Assembly (NCBI GenBank): GCA_029884035.1
Contig: JAOUIM010000083.1
Location: 1 to 11,309, forward strand
Origin: Aquincola sp.
GTDB taxonomy: Bacteria > Pseudomonadota > Gammaproteobacteria > Burkholderiales > Burkholderiaceae_C
Length of the DNA: 11,309 nucleotides
Direction: 5' to 3'
The translations under genes were made by a program, and so were the position numbers. Positions 1-6,982 of the stretch are shown here, piece after piece (the stretch's first letter is position 1; every line of letters begins with the position of its first letter). Below the pieces are notes generated by a model, which did no database searches, was not told the DNA's origin, and worked only from the letters and a program-made list of their open reading frames with translations.

Positions 1-86
1 GGGGGGCAGGCCGGCACTTGGGGTTGAACCGGCGCCGGGCAAGGGTCGGGTATTCTCTCCGAACCGCCTTTTCCGACACCGCCGAA
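1..86. other. Upstream region of corC, no gene recognised
   Basis: This short stretch holds a perfect 10-bp palindrome CCGGCGCCGG at 29-38, a TTGAAC (24-29) and a TATTCT (51-56). The last two would be a -35/-10 pair with a 21-bp spacer, which is too long for a convincing sigma70 promoter. I see no ribosome binding site immediately before the GTG at 87. In related genomes corC is preceded by ybeY, which would lie outside the window. Confidence 0.3.
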
Positions 87-965
87 GTGTCCGACCCGCA
101 CCCATCCCGCGCCCCCACTGAAAAGCGCAGCATCTTCGACCGGCTGGTCGACCTCATCGCGCCCGGTCCGGACAGCAGGGACGAACTGATCGAGACCCTG
201 GCCGACGCGGAGACGCGCGAGCTGATCGAGCCCGAGAGCCGCGTGATGCTCGAGGGGGTGCTCCGCATGGCCGACATGACCGCCGGCGACGTGATGGTGG
301 CCGCGCCGCGGATGGACCTGCTCGACATCGACGCGCCCTACGACGAGCTGCTCGAGGTGGTCATCGACACGAGCCACTCGCGATTCCCGGTGTTCGAAGG
401 CCAGCGCGACAACATCATCGGCATCCTGATGGCCAAGGACCTGCTCAAGCTGCAGCGCGCGCCAGAGCTCAACCTGCGCACGCTGCTGCGGCCGGCGGTG
501 TTCGTTCCCGAGAGCAAGCGCCTGAACGAGCTGCTGCGCGATTTCCGCAGCAACCGCAACCATCTGGCGATCGTGATCGACGAGTTCGGCAACACCGCGG
601 GCCTGATCACGATCGAGGACGTGCTCGAGGAGATCGTGGGCGAGATCGAGGACGAGTTCGACGAGGCCGACCGCGACAGCAGCGTCTATACGCTGGCCGA
701 CGGCACTCACCGCGTGGCCGGCGACGCGCCGATCGACGCCGTGAATACCGCATTTGGCACCTCGTTTTCAGAGGCCGATTTCGACACCATCGGTGGCCTC
801 GTCGCGCAGCACCTGGGCCGCGTGCCGCGCCGCGGCGAGTCGGTCGAGCTCGGCGGACTGCGCTTTGCCGTGATGCTCACGCGCGGCGGCGCGGTGCGCT
901 GGTTCCGTGTCGCCCGGGTGAGCCCGACGTCGCAGCACGGCGACCTGGCCGCCGATGCGGATTGA
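87..965 (+). CDS. corC: CorC/HlyC-family CBS-domain protein (magnesium/cobalt efflux associated)
   Basis: CorC (YbeX) has been linked to Mg/Co efflux and to envelope and ribosome-related phenotypes; its biochemical role is not settled. From the GTG at 87 the protein has 292 residues, the same length as E. coli CorC. An in-frame ATG at 18 would add 23 arginine-rich residues with no family likeness, so I prefer GTG. The N-terminal segment has the family's acidic helix (residues about 15-65), then the D-V-M-V-x-x-P-R-M-D signature near residue 70 that opens a pair of CBS domains (about 68-190), with VIDEFGNTAGLITIEDVLEEIVGEIEDE at the end of the second given here only as a position (about 164-191 of the protein). 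A CorC_HlyC transporter-associated domain (about 205-285) follows, with the F-x-T-I-G-G-L-V core. There are no membrane segments, so it is cytosolic. The gene overlaps lnt by 11 bp, the usual corC-lnt order in proteobacteria, which implies translational coupling. Confidence 0.93.
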   Translation: MSDPHPSRAPTEKRSIFDRLVDLIAPGPDSRDELIETLADAETRELIEPESRVMLEGVLRMADMTAGDVMVAAPRMDLLDIDAPYDELLEVVIDTSHSRFPVFEGQRDNIIGILMAKDLLKLQRAPELNLRTLLRPAVFVPESKRLNELLRDFRSNRNHLAIVIDEFGNTAGLITIEDVLEEIVGEIEDEFDEADRDSSVYTLADGTHRVAGDAPIDAVNTAFGTSFSEADFDTIGGLVAQHLGRVPRRGESVELGGLRFAVMLTRGGAVRWFRVARVSPTSQHGDLAADAD

Positions 966-2499
966 CCGCGCGCCGCACCTTTCGGCTGCGCCCCTGCCGC
1001 TGTCGCCGGCCGTGGACGCGGGCCTTGCGGCGCTGGTCGGCGCTCTCTTCAGCCTGAGCTTCGCCCACGCGAGCGCGTGGTGGGTGCAGTTCGCGTGCAT
1101 CGGCGTGCTGGCATGGCGCGCGGCCGACGCGCGGCCCGGCCGCGCCGCGCTGCTGGGCTGGGCCTTCGGCACCGCTTGGCTCGCCGCGAGCACCTGGTGG
1201 CTGTTCATCAGCATGCACCGCTACGGCGACCTGTCGGCTCCGCTGGCCGCGCTTGCGGTGGCGGTGCTGTCGGCAGCGCTGGCCCTGTACCTGGCGGCCG
1301 CGCTGGCCCTGTTCGCACGCCTGCGCCGGGGCGACGCGGCGACCGATGCCCTGCTGTTCGCCGGATGCTGGCTGCTCGCCGAACTCGCGCGCGGGGTCCT
1401 GTTCACCGGGTTCCCGTGGGCAGCGACCGGCTACGGCCAGGTCGACGCGCCGCTGGCTGCCCTGGCGCCGTGGGTGGGCGTGTACGGCATCGGCCTGGTC
1501 GTTGCCGCGCTGGCCGCCCTGCCGGCGCTTCAGCATGGCCGCGAGCGCTGGTGGCTGGTGGCGGTGGTGGGCGGCCTGGTGCTCGCCTCCCCGCTGGCAC
1601 ACCGCGATTTCACAGCACCGGCCGGGCGCTTGGGCGTGACCCTGATCCAGACCAACGTGGCGCAGGACGAGAAGTTCGCGCCCGATCGACTGCCCGATGC
1701 GCTGGCCTGGCTGGAGCTGGCGCTGAAGGAAGCGCCGGGCCCACTCGTGCTGGCACCGGAAACCGCGGTTCCGCTGCTGCCCGACCAATTCGGCGCCGAG
1801 GCGTGGCAGCGCCTCGTGGCGCCCTTCCAGGCGGGCCCGCGCGCGGCGCTGATCGGCGTGCCGCTGGGCAGCTTCGAGGCCGGCTACACCAATTCCGTGG
1901 CCGGGCTGTCGAAGGAGACGCAATCGTTCAAGGCGGGCTTCTATCGCTATGACAAGCAGCATCTGGTGCCCTTCGGCGAATTCATCCCGACGGGCTTTCG
2001 CTGGTTCACCGAACTGATGAACATCCCGTTGGGCGACTTCTCGCGCGGGCCGGTCGCGCCACCCTCGTTCGAGTTCGCCGGCCAGCGCATCGGCCCGACC
2101 ATCTGCTACGAGGACCTGTTCGGCGAGGAACTGGCACAGCGCTTCGCCGGGCGCGCGCCCGCGCCGACGATCCTGGCCAACCTCAGCAACATCGGCTGGT
2201 TCGGCAACACCGTCGCGGTGGAGCATCACCTGCAGATCTCGCGTATGCGCAGCCTGGAGCTGCAACTGCCGATGATCCGCGCCACCAACACTGGCGCCAC
2301 GGCGGCCATCGACGATCGCGGCTTGGTCGTCGCGCAGATGGCGCCGTTCGTGCGCGGCACCCTGCAGGCCGAAGTAGAGGGCCGGGTCGGTCTGACACCC
2401 TTCGCGCGCTGGGCCGGGGCATTTGGCCTGTGGCCGCTCGTGCTGGCGGCGGCGGCGCTGATAGCCGGGTGCGGACGCTTCAGGAAGCGCCGACGCTGA
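955..2499 (+). CDS. lnt: Apolipoprotein N-acyltransferase
   Basis: Lnt is the inner-membrane enzyme that adds the third acyl chain, taken from phospholipid, to the N-terminal cysteine of lipoproteins, the last step of lipoprotein maturation before Lol sorting. The 514-residue protein has a hydrophobic N-terminal half with about six membrane segments (residues about 20-215), a periplasmic nitrilase-type domain (about 225-470) and a final membrane helix (about 483-503) ending in a basic tail. The catalytic triad is complete: E269 in LVLAPETAVP, K334 in RYDKQHLVPFGEF and C384 in GPTICYEDLF, matching E267/K335/C387 of E. coli. The ATG at 955 lies inside the corC 3' end (11-bp overlap). Length and motifs fit an active enzyme. 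No terminator-like hairpin with a T run follows it. Confidence 0.96.
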   Translation: MRIDRAPHLSAAPLPLSPAVDAGLAALVGALFSLSFAHASAWWVQFACIGVLAWRAADARPGRAALLGWAFGTAWLAASTWWLFISMHRYGDLSAPLAALAVAVLSAALALYLAAALALFARLRRGDAATDALLFAGCWLLAELARGVLFTGFPWAATGYGQVDAPLAALAPWVGVYGIGLVVAALAALPALQHGRERWWLVAVVGGLVLASPLAHRDFTAPAGRLGVTLIQTNVAQDEKFAPDRLPDALAWLELALKEAPGPLVLAPETAVPLLPDQFGAEAWQRLVAPFQAGPRAALIGVPLGSFEAGYTNSVAGLSKETQSFKAGFYRYDKQHLVPFGEFIPTGFRWFTELMNIPLGDFSRGPVAPPSFEFAGQRIGPTICYEDLFGEELAQRFAGRAPAPTILANLSNIGWFGNTVAVEHHLQISRMRSLELQLPMIRATNTGATAAIDDRGLVVAQMAPFVRGTLQAEVEGRVGLTPFARWAGAFGLWPLVLAAAALIAGCGRFRKRRR

Positions 2500-2539
2500 C
2501 AAGCCGGCCGCCGGGATGGGGCCTGAGGGCGGGAATCAC

Positions 2540-2568
2540 TTGCAAATGCGAATTGATCGCATTAAGAT
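2540..2568 (+). promoter_or_regulatory. Putative sigma70 promoter of the cupredoxin-FTR1 unit
   Basis: TTGCAA (2540-2545) and TAAGAT (2563-2568) are separated by exactly 17 bp, and each matches four of six consensus positions. Transcription would start near 2575, about 30 bases before the cupredoxin ATG. The spacer is almost wholly filled by a 19-bp palindrome (separate entry), so a protein bound there would block RNA polymerase. This is prediction from sequence only. Confidence 0.5.
2545..2563. promoter_or_regulatory. Fur-like operator (19-bp palindrome)
   Basis: AATGCGAATTGATCGCATT has perfect 7-bp arms (AATGCGA and TCGCATT) around a 5-bp centre, the same total length as a Fur box. It resembles the GCGAAT-type Fur boxes seen before iron genes in betaproteobacteria, matching an idealised AATGCGAATCATTCGCATT at 16 of 19 positions by my count. 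It sits between the -35 and -10 boxes and just before an FTR1 iron permease operon, so repression by Fur under iron sufficiency is the natural reading. Control by another dimeric regulator is not excluded. Confidence 0.6.
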
Positions 2569-2604
2569 TCGCGCACGCCTGATTCATGATCGGTCCCCGC
2601 TGCC

Positions 2605-2964
2605 ATGCAAACGCTGCCCGCACTGCCCCGCCGGTATCACCGCTCACTCGCCACGGTCGCCCTGACCGGCCTGCTGCTGCTGCCCGCTGCGCGCGCGGCC
2701 GACCCCGAGGTGACGCTCGTGATCCGCGGCCACAAGTTCGAGCCGACCGAACTGAAGGTGCCGGCCAATCAGCGGATCAAGCTCATCGTGCACAACCAGG
2801 ACACGACCCCGGAGGAATTCGAAAGCAAGCGCATGAAGAGCGAGAAAGTCGTGCCGGCCGGCGCCAAGGTCACGATTTGGCTGGGTCCGCTGAAGCCCGG
2901 GCGCTACGAGTTCGTCGGCGAGTACCACGAAGCGAGCGCCAAGGGCGTCGTGATCGCCGAGTGA
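2605..2964 (+). CDS. Periplasmic cupredoxin-domain protein (FtrB-like)
   Basis: This is a 119-residue exported protein. A basic start (RRYHR, 9-13), a hydrophobic core (15-27) and an A-R-A cleavage site at 29-31 make a clear signal peptide, leaving a mature domain of about 88 residues. The mature part reads as a small cupredoxin-like beta-sandwich with the G-H-K-F-E-P opening (42-47) and the E-E-F-E-S motif (70-74) seen in partners of FTR1 permeases, such as FtrB of the FtrABCD ferrous iron system. It has no cysteine, so it cannot form a classical type 1 copper site. H43, E71, E73, M77 and H108 are possible ligands. The likely role is to bind or oxidise Fe(II) in the periplasm and hand it to the permease encoded 4 bp downstream. 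No strong ribosome binding site precedes the ATG. The fold is fairly sure; the chemistry is inferred. Confidence 0.85.
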   Translation: MQTLPALPRRYHRSLATVALTGLLLLPAARAADPEVTLVIRGHKFEPTELKVPANQRIKLIVHNQDTTPEEFESKRMKSEKVVPAGAKVTIWLGPLKPGRYEFVGEYHEASAKGVVIAE

Positions 2965-2968
2965 CGCC

Positions 2969-3796
2969 ATGTTCGCGACTGCGCTGATCGTCTTCCGCGA
3001 GTCGCTCGAAGCCGCGCTGTTCGTCGGCATCGTCGCTGCGGCGACGCGCGGGGTGGCCGGTCGTGGCCGGTGGCTCGGCCTGGGCGTGGGTGCAGGCATT
3101 GCGGGCGCGGTGGGGCTTGCACTCGCGGCCGAACGTATTGCGGCGCTGGCCGACGGGCTCGGCCAGGACATGGTCAATGTGGCGGTGCTTTCGATCGCAC
3201 TGCTGATGCTGCTGTGGCATTGCATCTGGGGCGCCCGCCATGGACAGGAGGCGGCTCGCGATGCGCGCCGCCTCGGCAGTTCGGTGCGCCAGGGGCAGCA
3301 TGCACCCGTGGCGCTGGCCGTGGCCTGTGGGCTGGCGGTGTTGCGCGAGGGCGCCGAGACGGTGCTCTTTGTGATCGGCATGACCGGCAGCGATTCGGCC
3401 GGCGGAATCGCCGCCTCGCTGGCCGGCGTGCTGCTCGGCCTGTCCATCGGTGTGGCGGTCGGCGCCCTGATCTACTTCGGCCTCTCGCGGGTGCCGCCGC
3501 AACGCCTTTTCGGCGTGACGCAGGCGCTGATCGTCGTCCTCACGGCGGCCATCGCCAGCCAGCTCGCACGCGCGCTGGCGCAGGCGGGGCTGGTGCAGTC
3601 AGGTGCCACGCCCTTGTGGGACAGCTCGGCATGGCTCGCGCCTGACTCGGCGCCCGGTGCGCTGCTGCATGCGCTGGCAGGCTACGACGCGCAGCCCACC
3701 GCGTTGCAGCTGGTCTTCTATGTCGGCACGCTGCTGATCATCGTCGCGGCGCAGCGCCACACGTCGCCGCAGCGCGCGACGACCGCAGCGGCCTGA
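2969..3796 (+). CDS. FTR1-family high-affinity iron permease (FtrC/EfeU-like)
   Basis: This 275-residue protein is very hydrophobic, with about seven membrane segments, and is close to the length of EfeU. The two diagnostic REXXE iron-binding motifs are present inside membrane helices: R-E-S-L-E at residues 10-14 and R-E-G-A-E at 126-130. In FTR1 proteins these glutamates bind Fe(III) during transport across the inner membrane. The ATG at 2969 starts 4 bp after the cupredoxin stop, so the two genes are almost certainly co-transcribed and coupled. The Fur-like site upstream supports iron rather than another metal, although some family members (PbrT) move lead. No P19/FtrA, DyP-type EfeB or FtrD ferredoxin-like gene is beside it, so the usual partners are absent here or encoded elsewhere. 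Confidence 0.92.
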   Translation: MFATALIVFRESLEAALFVGIVAAATRGVAGRGRWLGLGVGAGIAGAVGLALAAERIAALADGLGQDMVNVAVLSIALLMLLWHCIWGARHGQEAARDARRLGSSVRQGQHAPVALAVACGLAVLREGAETVLFVIGMTGSDSAGGIAASLAGVLLGLSIGVAVGALIYFGLSRVPPQRLFGVTQALIVVLTAAIASQLARALAQAGLVQSGATPLWDSSAWLAPDSAPGALLHALAGYDAQPTALQLVFYVGTLLIIVAAQRHTSPQRATTAAA

Positions 3797-3924
3797 AGCG
3801 CACCGAGTCGCGCACAAGCGCCGATGTCGCCGCCTCGTGCACGGGGCGCGCGGGTTGGCGCCCCTAGAATCCGTGCGGTCGATCCTCCCTCCACCGTGCC
3901 GCGATGCCTGCGGCCCAGCGCCGC
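3797..3924. other. Intergenic region before glyQ, with hairpin
   Basis: This stretch holds no gene that I can support. It contains an inverted repeat, GGGGCGC (3843-3849) and GCGCCCC (3858-3864), with an 8-base loop, directly followed by the TAGAAT box of the putative glyQ promoter. The hairpin lacks a T run, so it is not a typical Rho-independent terminator for the iron unit. It could still slow polymerase or act as an operator. Confidence 0.4.
3865..3870 (+). promoter_or_regulatory. Putative -10 box of the glyQ operon
   Basis: TAGAAT matches five of six positions of the sigma70 -10 consensus and is followed by CC, a form commonly seen before genes in Burkholderiales. No good -35 hexamer lies 16-18 bp upstream, where the sequence is CGGGGC-like. 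Transcription would begin near 3877, giving a leader of about 50 bases to the preferred glyQ start. This makes glyQSgmhB-plsC independent of the iron operon. Confidence 0.45.
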
Positions 3925-4842
3925 ATGCTGTCTTTCCAGAAGATCATCCAGCGCCTGCAAGACTACTGGGGCCAGCAGGGCTGTGCCTTGCTGCAGCCGT
4001 ACGACATGGAAGTGGGCGCGGGCACCAGCCATACCGCGACCTTCCTGCGCGCGATCGGGCCCGAGCCGTGGACGGCCGCCTACGTGCAACCCAGCCGCCG
4101 GCCCAAGGACGGCCGCTACGGCGACAACCCGAACCGGCTGCAACACTATTACCAGTACCAGGTCGTCCTCAAGCCCGCGCCGGCCGACATCCTCGACCTG
4201 TACCTCGGCAGCCTCGAAGCGCTCGGCTTCGACCTGAAGACGAACGACGTGCGCTTCGTCGAGGACGACTGGGAGAATCCGACGCTCGGCTGCTGGGGCC
4301 TGGGCTGGGAGGTGTGGTTGAACGGCATGGAGGTCACGCAGTTCACCTACTTCCAGCAGGTGGGCGGCATCGACTGCAAGCCCATCACCGGCGAGATCAC
4401 CTACGGCCTCGAGCGCCTCGCGATGTACCTACAGGGCGTCGAGAGCGTGTACGACCTGACGTGGACCGAAGGTCTCACCTACCGCGACGTCTACCACCAG
4501 AACGAGGTCGAGCAGAGCACCTACAACTTCGAGCACAGCGACGTGGAGTTCCTGTTCTCGGCGTTTGCCGCACACGAGAAGGCGAGCAAGCACCTGATGG
4601 CGCAGCAGCTCGCGCTGCCGGCCTACGAGCAGCTGCTCAAGTGCGGCCACTGCTTCAACCTGCTCGATGCACGGGGCGCGATCAGCGTGACCGAGCGCGC
4701 CGCCTACATCGGCCGCATCCGGGTGCTCGCACGTGCGGTGGCGCAGAGCTACCTGCAGAGCCGCGCACGCCTCGGGTTCCCGATGGCCCCGAGGGCCTGG
4801 GCCGACGAAGTCCAGGCCGCGCTCGCGAAGAAGGCTGCCTGA
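3925..4842 (+). CDS. glyQ: Glycyl-tRNA synthetase alpha subunit
   Basis: GlyQ is the catalytic (class II) subunit of the alpha2beta2 glycyl-tRNA synthetase, which activates glycine with ATP and charges tRNA-Gly in the cytosol. Family blocks are complete: QPYDMEVGAGTSH near residues 26-38, AYVQPSRRPKDGRYG near 54-68, FVEDDWENPTLG near 113-124, NGMEVTQFTYFQQVGG near 134-149, and GEITYGLERLAMY near 156-168. I chose the ATG at 3925 because relatives begin M-L-T/S-F-Q. The in-frame ATG at 3904 would add seven residues (MPAAQRR), and neither has a clear ribosome binding site. From 3925 the protein has 305 residues, against 303 in E. coli. One base separates its stop from glyS. Confidence 0.96.
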   Translation: MLSFQKIIQRLQDYWGQQGCALLQPYDMEVGAGTSHTATFLRAIGPEPWTAAYVQPSRRPKDGRYGDNPNRLQHYYQYQVVLKPAPADILDLYLGSLEALGFDLKTNDVRFVEDDWENPTLGCWGLGWEVWLNGMEVTQFTYFQQVGGIDCKPITGEITYGLERLAMYLQGVESVYDLTWTEGLTYRDVYHQNEVEQSTYNFEHSDVEFLFSAFAAHEKASKHLMAQQLALPAYEQLLKCGHCFNLLDARGAISVTERAAYIGRIRVLARAVAQSYLQSRARLGFPMAPRAWADEVQAALAKKAA

Positions 4843-4843
4843 G

Positions 4844-6979
4844 ATGTCGAATGCCAGGAGCCTGCTCGTCGAACTGTTCGTCGAGGAACTGCCACCCAAG
4901 TCGTTGAAGCGCTTGGGTGAGGCTTTCGCGCAGTCTCTCGTCGCCGGCCTCAGGACGCAGGGACTGACGACCGAGCGCTCGGCCGCGACGCCTTACGCCA
5001 CGCCGCGCCGTCTCGCGGTCCATGTGAGCGCGGTGCCATCGATCGCGCCGGACCAGGAAGTCACGCGGAAGCTGACGCCAGTGTCGATCGGCATCGGCGG
5101 CGACGGCAAACCGACGGTGGCGCTGCGAAAGAGCCTCGCAAAGCTCGGGCGCGAACATTTGGCCGACCTGTGGCCCAACGCACACGATGGACCCGACCGG
5201 TTGTATGTCCAGGCTGACGGCAAGGCCGACGCGATCTTCCTGCGCTCGATGGCGAAGGGATGCACATTGCAGACCGGCCTTCAGGGCGCACTCGACGAGA
5301 CGCTGGCCAGGCTGCCGATCCCCAAGGTCATGAGCTATCAGTTGGCCGATGGCTGGACCAGCGTGAACTTCGTGCGCCCGGCGCACGGACTCGTGGCGCT
5401 GCATGGCGCCGATGTCGTACCGATCACGGCATTGGGTCTTGCCGCAACGCGCGAAACCCGGGGCCACCGCTTCGAGGCGCAGATCGATCCGATCGTGATC
5501 CAGGACGCCGACCACTACGCGCAACAGCTGCAGAGCCAGGGCGCGGTGATCGCCAGCTTCGAGCATCGCCGCGCCGAAATCGTGCGCCAGCTGCAGCATG
5601 CCGCCAGCGCGCTCGACTTGACGCCGATCGACGACGACGCACTGCTCGACGAGGTGACCGCACTGGTCGAACGGCCGAACGTGCTGGCCTGCCGCTTCGA
5701 GCCCGAGTTCCTCGCGGTGCCGCAGGAATGCCTGATCCTGACGATGAAGGCAAACCAGAAGTACTTCCCGCTCCTCGATGCCCAGTCCAAGCTGACCAAC
5801 CGGTTCCTCGTCGTCAGCAACATACGGCCCGACGACCCGAGCGCGATCGTGCAGGGCAACGAACGCGTGGTGCGGCCGCGCCTGGCCGACGCCAAGTTCT
5901 TCTTCGACCAGGACCGCAAGCGTTCGCTCGAATCGCGCCTGCCGCTGCTGGACAAGGTGGTCTACCACGCCAAGCTGGGCTCGCAGGGCGAGCGCGTGCT
6001 GCGCGTGCGCATGATCGCCAAGGTGATCGGCGAACAACTCGGTGGCGCCGCATTGGCCGCGCAGGCCGATCGCGCCGCACGACTGGCCAAGGCGGACCTC
6101 GTGACCGACATGGTCGGCGAGTTCCCGGAGTTGCAGGGCGTGATGGGTGGCTACTACGCGCGCCATGACGGCGAGCACGAGGCCGTCGCGTTCGCGATCG
6201 AGGACCACTACAAACCGCGATTTGCCGGTGACGCACTGCCGCGCAACGACGTCGGTATCGCGGTCGCGCTGGCCGACAAGCTGGAGACCCTGGTCGGCCT
6301 GTTCGGCGCCGGCGAGAAGCCCACCGGCGACAAGGACCCGTTCGCGCTGCGTCGCCACGCGCTCGGCGTGATCCGCATGCTCATCGAGCGCGACCTGCCG
6401 CTGGCGGTGCCGCAGCTCGTCGCTGCTGCGACGGCGGCCTTCGCCTCGATGCCGGCGGGCGCCGTCGACGAGGCCTCGGGATTCATGTACGACCGCCTGG
6501 TCGGCTACCTGCGCGATCTCGACTACAGCGCGCAGGAGGTCGACGCCGTGGTCAGCGTACGCCCGCCGCGCTGGGCCGACCTGCCCCGGCGCCTCGCGGC
6601 CGTGCGCGCATTCGCGGCGCTGCCCGAGAGCGCCTCGCTGGCCGCGGCCAACAAGCGCATCGCCAACATCCTCAGGAAGAGCGATGGCGCGGCGCCGGCG
6701 TCGCATGTCGACCCGGCGCGTCTGATCGAAGCTGCCGAGCGCAGCCTGCACGACGCGATCCTGGGCGCGGCCCCGAAGGCCGACGAACTGTTCGATGAAG
6801 GCGAATACACCGCATCGCTGCGCGAACTGGCGGCCCTGAGGACGCCGGTCGACGCATTCTTCGACAAGGTGATGGTCAACGCGGAAGACCCTGCATTGCG
6901 CGCCAACCGCCTGGCCCTGCTGGCGCGATTGCACGCCTCGATGAACCGCGTGGCCGATCTGTCGAAACTCGCGGGGTGA
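4844..6979 (+). CDS. glyS: Glycyl-tRNA synthetase beta subunit
   Basis: GlyS is the tRNA-binding subunit of the alpha2beta2 glycyl-tRNA synthetase. The 711-residue protein (689 in E. coli) starts with the hallmark LLVELFVEELPPKSL (residues 7-21). It carries the HD-like core with H-A-K-L-G-S-Q-G-E-R near 374-383, MVGEFPELQGVMGGYYA near 423-439 and PTGDKDPFALRRHALG at 493-508, and it ends with a DALR-type anticodon-binding domain (about 610-711). The frame is open further upstream to 4733, inside glyQ, but the ATG at 4844, one base after the glyQ stop, gives the expected N-terminus and points to translational coupling. Nothing is missing or frameshifted. Confidence 0.96.
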   Translation: MSNARSLLVELFVEELPPKSLKRLGEAFAQSLVAGLRTQGLTTERSAATPYATPRRLAVHVSAVPSIAPDQEVTRKLTPVSIGIGGDGKPTVALRKSLAKLGREHLADLWPNAHDGPDRLYVQADGKADAIFLRSMAKGCTLQTGLQGALDETLARLPIPKVMSYQLADGWTSVNFVRPAHGLVALHGADVVPITALGLAATRETRGHRFEAQIDPIVIQDADHYAQQLQSQGAVIASFEHRRAEIVRQLQHAASALDLTPIDDDALLDEVTALVERPNVLACRFEPEFLAVPQECLILTMKANQKYFPLLDAQSKLTNRFLVVSNIRPDDPSAIVQGNERVVRPRLADAKFFFDQDRKRSLESRLPLLDKVVYHAKLGSQGERVLRVRMIAKVIGEQLGGAALAAQADRAARLAKADLVTDMVGEFPELQGVMGGYYARHDGEHEAVAFAIEDHYKPRFAGDALPRNDVGIAVALADKLETLVGLFGAGEKPTGDKDPFALRRHALGVIRMLIERDLPLAVPQLVAAATAAFASMPAGAVDEASGFMYDRLVGYLRDLDYSAQEVDAVVSVRPPRWADLPRRLAAVRAFAALPESASLAAANKRIANILRKSDGAAPASHVDPARLIEAAERSLHDAILGAAPKADELFDEGEYTASLRELAALRTPVDAFFDKVMVNAEDPALRANRLALLARLHASMNRVADLSKLAG

Positions 6980-6982
6980 CAC

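Noticed and set aside
877..2502. A 541-codon open frame on the minus strand opposite lnt
   Set aside because: It is a mirror of lnt codon bias with no family likeness; lnt has a full catalytic triad.
3843..3864. Rho-independent terminator after the FTR1 gene
   Set aside because: The stem is good, but it is followed by TAGAATCC, not a T run, so termination is not supported.
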